Shown here in pieces: positions 57,641-64,000 of a stretch of 64,000 bases of DNA; within the stretch, counting starts at the first letter, position 1, and each line of letters begins with the position of its first letter. Source of the DNA: Zanthoxylum bungeanum (Eukaryota > Streptophyta > Magnoliopsida > Sapindales > Rutaceae). The position numbers and the translations under genes were made by a program. The notes below the pieces were generated by a model. The model was not told where the DNA came from. It was given only the letters and a program-made list of their open reading frames with translations, and did no database searches. Location of the stretch: NCBI GenBank assembly GCA_019454045.1, contig SKCR01037647.1:62001-126000 (forward strand), in the 5' to 3' direction.

Positions 57641-59011
57641 CATCAACAACAAGTTTTACTATGTGATACCATAATTTATAGTGGTTCAGCCTCGATGCCT
57701 ACGTCCATTACTCCAAGCCGCGCTGGAAACTTTCTATTATGTAAAATTACTCCACACTTTACACCAAGAGTTTTTCGCGGCTACTCCCAAACCGTTACAA
57801 TAGAGATTTTTTATCCAAGACTCCTCTTAACCTTCACTAGGGTTTTCTTCCAAGGCTCCCCAACATTTAGAACAAGAGATTTTCTTATAAGGATTCTCTT
57901 AAACCTCTTACACAATTTCACTATTTTGAGTATTATCATTCACACAAGGGATTTCCACAACCTCAATTGTTTGATATAAAAAATTTTACAACGCAACTTG
58001 GGTACTCACAAAACATAAAGAAGATTTAAGTGTAAGTGTTTACCCAAGTAAATTCAAGCTCACTAAATGATGATGAAGATGTAGTGTATGAGCTTTTAAG
58101 AAGAAGATAGTAAATGATCAATAAGGTTTTATTTCTCTCTTTATTTTTGTTTTGAATAAAATGTTGGAAGGTGTTAGAACTTGTCAAGACTTAGCAAAAA
58201 TGAATTTTGGCCTCAATTTAGAGTGAAAAGCGAAACAAGCTTTGTTTCAGCGCAGAGACCGGTGTACTGGTGTCAAAGATCGGTATGTCGGTTTGCAAAT
58301 TCAAACGGCTATAAAAATTTACCGTTGAGCATTAAAAACGCAAGACATACCGGATTACTAACCGATATGGATACCGATATAGTTCAGACCGATTCCAATA
58401 ACAGGCTCAAAGTTCAGGTAGACAGGTATGATGACCGGTTAAGTCTGGTCTGATTCGAGTAACAGTATTTTCAAAACACAGAGACCGGTATACCAGTATC
58501 ATAGACCGGTTGACCGATTCCAGTGCATAAAACTTAGGATTTGAAGTTTAAGACAATGTACACATGAATTTAATGCATCTATATGAATCTGTATGAGTCT
58601 TATGAGCTTAGAATACTTGAATTCACAATTCACTTATATTAAGAACCCTAAGCTATAAGACTTTGCTTGATTTATTCATTGAGCTCCAGTCTTCACATTC
58701 ATTTTGCTTCGACATCTTTTTATATAGCTTTACGATTGTGTCGAAGTTGCGAGTGTTATATTATCCAAATCTTTTATCAAGTGTAATGGCGCTTACAATC
58801 TCCTCTTTTTTGATGATGACAACCTTTAAAACTTGTGAGCTTTGAGAGTTTGAAACTTGTAGTCAATATAGCTCCCCCTCAATATGTGATATCCCCATCG
58901 ATATGTGATTGTTCTATAAACACTTAAAAGAACATATTAGCCTACAATTGCTCCATCTCAACACAAAGGTCGATGTCGCATAAGTTTCACAAGTTTTATC
59001 TCATCTATGAA
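57641..59011 (-). mobile_element. Degenerate Copia-like sequence
   Basis: Phrases such as 'atagtggttcagcctcgatgcctacgtcc' (57679-57707) and 'agctccccctcaatatgtg' (58870-58888) are typical of plant LTR elements; the latter is the complement of a polypurine-type GAGGGGGAG. Between 58240 and 58530 the motif 'gaccggt' or 'accgat' recurs. No domain can be read, so the classification is tentative. Confidence 0.4.
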
Positions 59012-59016
59012 TATCT

Positions 59017-60837
59017 TGTTGGGGAGGTTGTGGGACCACTAGGGTCAGATTGGTGTCCCGCACAGCGGAAGTGGGTCTAACCCGTGGTAATTGAGCATTG
59101 GTGTATTTTTAAATATTTTAATGGAATAATATATTCCATTACGAGTGTATACGGAAAAATCAGGGAAAAATCAGAGTCAAGAAAAATCAAAATGGGAGAA
59201 AATATGGTCATGTGCGTGGTGCGTGAGCTTACGCAAGTGATACTTGCAGCGCACACTGCATGCAGTGCTGGTTGCATGTAACATATGCTACATGAAGCGT
59301 GCTATAACATAACATATGTTGTTTTATAATTTGTTTTTAAATCCTTAAAAACTTCAAAAAAAACACTAAAAAATAATTTTAATATCAAAACCAACATCAA
59401 TACATGTTATAGAACAAACATACATATTATATATATATATATATATATCTTTGAATAAAAACACAAACCAAATTAGAATCCTACAATGAAGTGACTCATG
59501 ATCAATTCTAGGTTACTCAAATGTGGTCAAGTGATTCTAGAATGGTAGTCATAGCTTCAAGCTATCATATTTAGTTCCAAACTCTAATTTAATGTTCCAA
59601 CATGAATATTTTGACCCAATCACAAGCATATTGTGTTTATACTTCCAAAGCCTTCATACATAATTCATTAGCCTAATTTCAACGTCAAGCTATATTATTA
59701 TGTATCCAATACATAATACATCACTATATGTTTCATTAATGATAACAAATCATTAATGAAAATAGAGCTTTGGAGAAAATCAAACTTACTTAGCGAGCAA
59801 TCTTCTTCTCCTTGTTGAAATATTATAGAGAACTTCCAAAGCTAGAAAGCTTGATTCCAAGATCCAACTTGAGAACTTCCAAAGCTAACAAGCTTGATTC
59901 CAAGATCCAATCTTCTTCTCATTGTTGAAATGTTATAGAGAACCTCAAAAACTTCTCTAAACACTTCTTTTACATAGGCTAATATCTCTAAGTTTTGTTT
60001 GTTTTAGCTTTCACAAACTTGATTAATCAACTTTTAGGTGAGCTTAATCCAATTTATTCAAATATGTATAATTAGGTGTGACTTATCACATTTGTCTACC
60101 ACTTTGATTTAATCCAATTAAATCAAGATAAGGTTTAACCAATTGATTAATTCATTCTCAATCACTTTGATTTAATCCAAATAAATCAAGCTAAATACAT
60201 CTATGATTACATATTTTGTAATTACCAAAATATCCTCCAATGGTAGAGATATTTATGAAATTACAACAAAGCCCTTGTGTAATTTTGGATTAACCTAATT
60301 AATCTATTTGGGTCAAAGTAAAAAATTAATGTTATCCAATAACACTTAGTTATTTTAAATGATAATTATAATATCAAATATTATTTATTATCAAACATTA
60401 TCGCTACCCAAATGCTCAACGAGTACACTTCATATTGTGCGACTCTTTAAGTCCAGATACGTTCGTCATATAAGCCTATCCTATATGCATGCAATTTGGC
60501 CACCTTCGTATTTGCGAAGAACACGAACAACCTTTCTGAACTATACAAGTTGAGGTCATCACATATGTTTAACAATCCCTCCATTGTAGGCTATCTGAGT
60601 GGTGCTTAGGAAACATAGATTACACCGTCAAGTTTCCGAGACGCACATCTCATATTTTTGACATGTCCACGATTCTTTACAACTAATCATAACACCATTT
60701 TTGATATATGCGATCAACCCTACGTGATCGGCTTTGGCCAAAGTCTTAAGAATCGTAACTTACTTACATGGATACCTAAACCCTTTATGGTACACATATG
60801 GGCCGACAGATCCTATCTTGATATGCACTTGATTAAC
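59017..60837 (-). repeat. Long Copia LTR, part 1
   Basis: It starts TGTTGGGGAGG with a 'cgcacagcggaagtgg' block that parallels 'tgcagcggaatgg' at 26157. Later blocks ('caagttgaggtcatcacatatg', 'atagattacaccgtcaa') match 47950-48040. It is interrupted at 60837 and resumes at 63214. Confidence 0.75.
60833..60837 (+). repeat. Target-site duplication of the Athila-like derivative, left copy
   Basis: TTAAC precedes the insertion and is repeated exactly at 63209-63213. Confidence 0.9.
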
Positions 60838-60972
60838 TGATCGGCGTGATCACACACGTATAACGCATGCGCACATATCCCTCAAGTAGTATAAAATATA
60901 TCGATCCCACGAGGACTTAATACCTAAGCTATTAATTTGTGAAGCCAAATATTTACGAGTATCTAATAAATG

Positions 60973-61240
60973 ACTGATGTATCATCTGGATGAATGTTTT
61001 GATGTCACATGGATTTGCTGGTAAGGGAGGAACACAATGCATGAAATGAAGCCGTCAACTACCGGAATAGTTCTGTCTCGAATATGAATTGGTGGTGCAA
61101 CTTCCAAAGGTTCAGGTTCCATGTTGATCTGTGCTTCTTGGCCTTCTCGCATTTCCCTTCTCAATTTTCTGATGGTTCTTTCAATCTCTGGGTCAAGCAA
61201 ACGGATTTCAAAGCTTCTGGTTCTTCTTATCTAGTGTCTG
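60973..61240 (-). pseudogene. Gag N-terminal fragment of the Athila-like derivative
   Basis: The minus strand reads RSFEIR-LDPEIERTIRKLRREMREG followed by NMEPEPLEVAPPIHIRDRTI, matching the gag start at 35310-35150. The EMREG here is open where the larger element has a stop. It ends at the deletion junction after about 75 codons, with a frame change near 61040. Confidence 0.8.
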
Positions 61241-61337
61241 AGATCCTGAAACAAAAGAAAACAAAAATAATAAGTAAAAATAAATTAGACACAAGTAAAT
61301 GTATCTAACCTCAAAATTAATAATGAAAGATAAATAA

Positions 61338-61357
61338 GTCCCCGACAACGGCGCCAA
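61338..61357 (-). other. Primer-binding site of the Athila-like derivative
   Basis: Minus-strand TTGGCGCCGTTGTCGGGGA differs by one base from the site of the larger copy at 35437-35455. Confidence 0.9.
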
Positions 61358-62255
61358 AAACTTGATCGGCGTGATCACACACGTATAACGCAAGCGCATG
61401 TATCGCTCAAGTAGTATAAAATGTATCGATCCCACGAGGACTTAATACCTAAGCTATTAATTTGTGAAGCCAAATATTTACGAGTATCTAATAGATTGGT
61501 TGTTGATTGGATGGTGATTTTAAACTTAAGTAATTAAAACAGTGCGAAAGTGAATTAAAGGAAACTTAATATTATTAAACTATCTAGGGTTGTGAATCCT
61601 TCCAATATATTTTAAAGATGAAGTGTTTATCTCATGTTTGTGCAATATATCGGTTTATTAACCTGGAACACGAATTATGCAAAAACCTCTGTCGATGGTC
61701 AGATGCAAATACCCAAATAACCCAATTAATCATATGTCTATGTTAACCAAGTTACCTGAATTCATTAAGATTAGTTCCAATTGTGGCTACCCCAGCCCGA
61801 CAGGTATATGTCTATTCTGGAAGGAAATCTATTAAGGGGTATCTAATCCTTAAGGGAGATCGTGGGCTATTAAGTCTAAGGCTGAAACCTAAAATCCTTT
61901 CGTCAAGTTTATTTTAAGTTTACCATATCAATCTTATTAATGGCCAGTTAACAAGAAGCATTAAGCTTAAGACTTAATAAATAAACCTTATATTATCCAA
62001 GACATGAAATAACCCCTTATAAACTGGTGATATTGGAATTCATCACAATCCCAGATAACGGGTTTAGTTACAACACATATCTAGGACTAGTAAAAGCTTA
62101 AATAAGGAAAATGACATAAAGTAAAGCTTGGAAATTTAAAAAAAAAAAAGTAAATAAACAATAAAGAAAAATGATGGGGTTAGAGGATCCACTTTTATTA
62201 CTTCTATTTTAGATATCTCCCTTATTATAATATATTAACTTTGCATGACATTACC

Positions 62256-62393
62256 AACCGACCATAAAGGCGGTATCCTGATTAAGTCAGATTTATGATT
62301 AATTCTAACCGACCATAAAGGCAGTACCCAATTTAGTCAGGTTAAAATCAATTAAATTAAGTCCAATCGACCATAAAGGCGGTATTCCATTAA
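62256..62393. repeat. Near-palindromic CGACCATAAAGGCGGTA motif, 3 copies
   Basis: Copies near 62257, 62310 and 62368 are spaced about 53-58 bp apart. They are the counterpart of the ATATAG version at 28648 and 36411. Confidence 0.85.
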
Positions 62394-62749
62394 GTCAGGT
62401 TTTAAATAGTTTATATATTATAATTAAGGGAGATTAATCTATATATTAGTAATAAAAGCTTAACCTTTCACCCTAGCAGATGGGAGTTACCTACTTATAC
62501 TGAACAGTAAAAATAAAGACTGAAAAGTAAAGTAAAGAAAGTATTATTGCGTAAAATTAAATAATTAAATACAGAAAGCTGTAAATAAACAAACAAGATA
62601 CAGTCTTCTTAGTATTCTTAAGGAATTCCCTAGAAGAATGTATGAATTTTCCTTCTGATTTTAGCTTCTATTTATAGGGAAAATATGTCACGCGCTTCGT
62701 GACGTAAAGTAGCTTACGAGTCGAGATGCGCCACTCATTCACTACGATG

Positions 62750-62965
62750 ATGACACATGTCCGGCATCCGAATTATTGGCTCCGCTTCACGACATGTAAG
62801 TGCTTGGCGTCGCGACGTGTGCATAGTAAATGTCGGCAGCATGGGATGATGACACGTGTCCGGCCCACATTAGCAAGACTGTTGTGATGTTGACACGTGA
62901 CAGACGCATGTTAGCATGTGCGCATGATAACAAGTTTCTCTGATTTTGACACGTGTCCGGCGCAC
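62750..62965. repeat. Repeated GACACGTGTCCGG phrases in the LTR
   Basis: GACAC(A/G)TGTCCGGC occurs near 62752, 62851 and 62949, and a related GACACGTGAC near 62892. Each holds a palindromic GACACGTGTC or close variant with a CACGTG G-box. Confidence 0.75.
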
Positions 62966-63208
62966 GTTAGCGGCGCATGATAGCAAGCGGCGTATTTTAG
63001 CAACGACGCATTTTAGCAGGAAATTTATATGTTTGCCATTTTTATTTATTTTTCGATGTTTTAGCCCCGAATTACTTCCAGAAAGTCCTATTATTTTATT
63101 TATGTACAAAATAACACAAAACACATCAAAATATTCACAAATCTCAAGAAACTATACAAAATATTAAGTAAAAGTGACGGTAAATAATGATATATTTACC
63201 GCTTATCA

Positions 63209-63213
63209 TTAAC
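63209..63213 (+). repeat. Target-site duplication of the Athila-like derivative, right copy
   Basis: TTAAC, identical to 60833-60837. Confidence 0.9.
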
Positions 63214-63801
63214 AAGTGCATCTGTCCTAACAGTCAGATCATGAAAGGTCTCTGATATAAATGGCATCAAAATGTGGAGGATCACATACAAAATCAATGC
63301 CATCCTATAGTCAAAATGTCACATGCTACTCGACTCGAGGAGATTCCTATTGACTATGATATGTACTTCCAACTATTAGGAATCATCTGTGAGTCATTCA
63401 GTATTCACTTCAACGGATACCCACATATCTATACGAACTTTCTTGCTCATAGTACATCGGGTTAAACAATTGGAACTCAAATTCCAATATATGACATGTG
63501 CTAGTCTTCTAGGTTATAGATATTCGACCTTATTCCAAAACCAACGACTATGAATATTTACTTTAAAAATAGTTTCTAATAGTAATATTATCTCAATGTC
63601 GGACCACCCATTGTCCAGTATTACTACATGACTATTCTAATATCGATATCATTCTCAGCATATTTATATATCAATTTAATATGCATAATGGCATTATCAT
63701 TAACAAGGTTGAAATGGAAATATAATTATTTTATTAGTAAATAATAAATTATAATTTACAATAAATTATTCGGATTGACACTATAAGTATCAACTCTAAC
63801 A
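63214..63801 (-). repeat. Long Copia LTR, part 2
   Basis: This resumes the LTR broken at 60837 and follows the block order of 48150-48776 ('gctactcgactcg(a/t)', 'atatctatacgaactttc', 'atgacatgtgctagtc'). It ends CTCTAACA at 63801. Confidence 0.7.
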
Positions 63802-64000
63802 TTTATCCTCTTTTTCCATTAGCAAAAAGAGTGGAGAAGCAAAGATAATGCACACTGAGATATAAACCAACATTTGAAATAACATTTAGAAGTTTCTCCC
63901 CTTTTGCCATAAAATCCAATGTTCATGCATAAATATTCATCAAAATAATTCAAGTTATACAAATATCCATGCATTTCATTATTAATAAAAAAAAATCAAT
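63802..64000 (-). mobile_element. 3' internal end of a minus-strand Copia that continues past the window
   Basis: Next to the LTR, the minus strand has AAAAAGAGGATAAA, a possible polypurine tract, and then GGCAAAAGGGGAGAAAC near 63895-63911. Such purine blocks mark the end of SIRE-like Copia elements. The rest of the element lies outside the window. Confidence 0.45.

Larger units (their letters stand above)
60838..63208 (-). mobile_element. Deletion derivative of the Athila-like family, 2.4 kb
   Basis: Exact TTAAC duplications flank it. The right part is a complete LTR (61363-63208) and a PBS (61338-61357). The left part is only the first 135 bp or so of the other LTR (60838-60972). Between them lies a gag N-terminal piece (60973-61240). 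The other LTR's remainder, the polypurine tract, pol and the 3' region are gone, so one deletion joins LTR to gag at about 60972. Confidence 0.9.
61363..63208 (-). repeat. 5' LTR of the Athila-like derivative
   Basis: This 1,846-bp LTR starts TGATCGGCG and ends CTTATCA on the plus strand. It has three copies of CGACCATAAAGGC(G/A)GTA (62256-62385), each followed by a 'ttaagtcag' phrase, and a minus-strand TATA-like CTATAAATAG near 62670. Its U3 part (62690-63000) is richer in G+C than the other LTRs of the family and has repeated 'gacacgtgtccgg' phrases. Confidence 0.9.

Noticed and set aside
59077..59281. Overlapping ORFs on both strands
   Set aside because: Both lie in the start of a long Copia LTR; the overlap reflects chance open frames.
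59429..59448. AT dinucleotide run
   Set aside because: It is a simple microsatellite with no further structure.

Overview
The window is nuclear DNA of a flowering plant, most likely a eudicot. It is AT-rich and has three spliced plant genes set among nested LTR retrotransposons, solo LTRs, hAT elements and MITEs. I saw no rRNA or tRNA gene, no CRISPR array and no bacterial-style operon. The three host genes are a secretory phospholipase A2 of the plant PLA2-alpha type (2348-4459, +, four exons), a small plastid-targeted cupin of the DUF861 type (5234-7125, -, two exons) that converges on it, and LHCB5, the photosystem II antenna protein CP26 (52059-53740, +, six exons). All three can be spliced in silico into uninterrupted proteins of 157, 137 and 283 residues using GT/AG junctions.

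Layout. 1-2000: the 5' end of a minus-strand LTR element (leader, primer-binding site, LTR) cut by the window edge. 2001-7394: PLA2 and the cupin. 7395-7690: two hairpin MITE-like repeats. 7691-17115: an old minus-strand Copia remnant split by a 2.8 kb hAT transposon (7911-10732, 8-bp target duplication) and by a plus-strand Copia element (11417-16836, 5-bp duplication). 17641-25547: a plus-strand Ty3/gypsy element with near-identical LTRs but broken frames, whose pol frame runs into its 3' LTR. 26145-48776: a minus-strand Copia element with 2.4 kb LTRs that holds three later insertions: an Athila-like element in its 3' LTR (27708-37374), a 943-bp hAT in its 3' internal region (38412-39354), and a solo LTR of its own family inside integrase (41283-43651). 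48842-50765: another solo LTR. 50766-53880: the LHCB5 region. 53881-64000: retroelement debris, a MULE-type MITE, and a long LTR split by a deletion derivative of the same Athila-like family (60838-63208).

The most unusual object is the Athila-like element. It has lost reverse transcriptase, RNase H and the integrase core. Downstream of what remains, on its sense strand, it carries (i) a 182-codon ORF of unknown function with a Cys-rich motif and (ii) an intron-free, decayed copy of a host LOG gene (the cytokinin-activating phosphoribohydrolase), apparently captured from spliced mRNA. A four-copy 124-bp tandem repeat follows before the polypurine tract. The LTRs of this family also carry a near-palindromic 18-bp motif in varying copy number.

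The host genes do not form a pathway. The order of transposon insertions can be read from nesting and target-site duplications. Retroelement frames are described as seen, with breaks; none was repaired.
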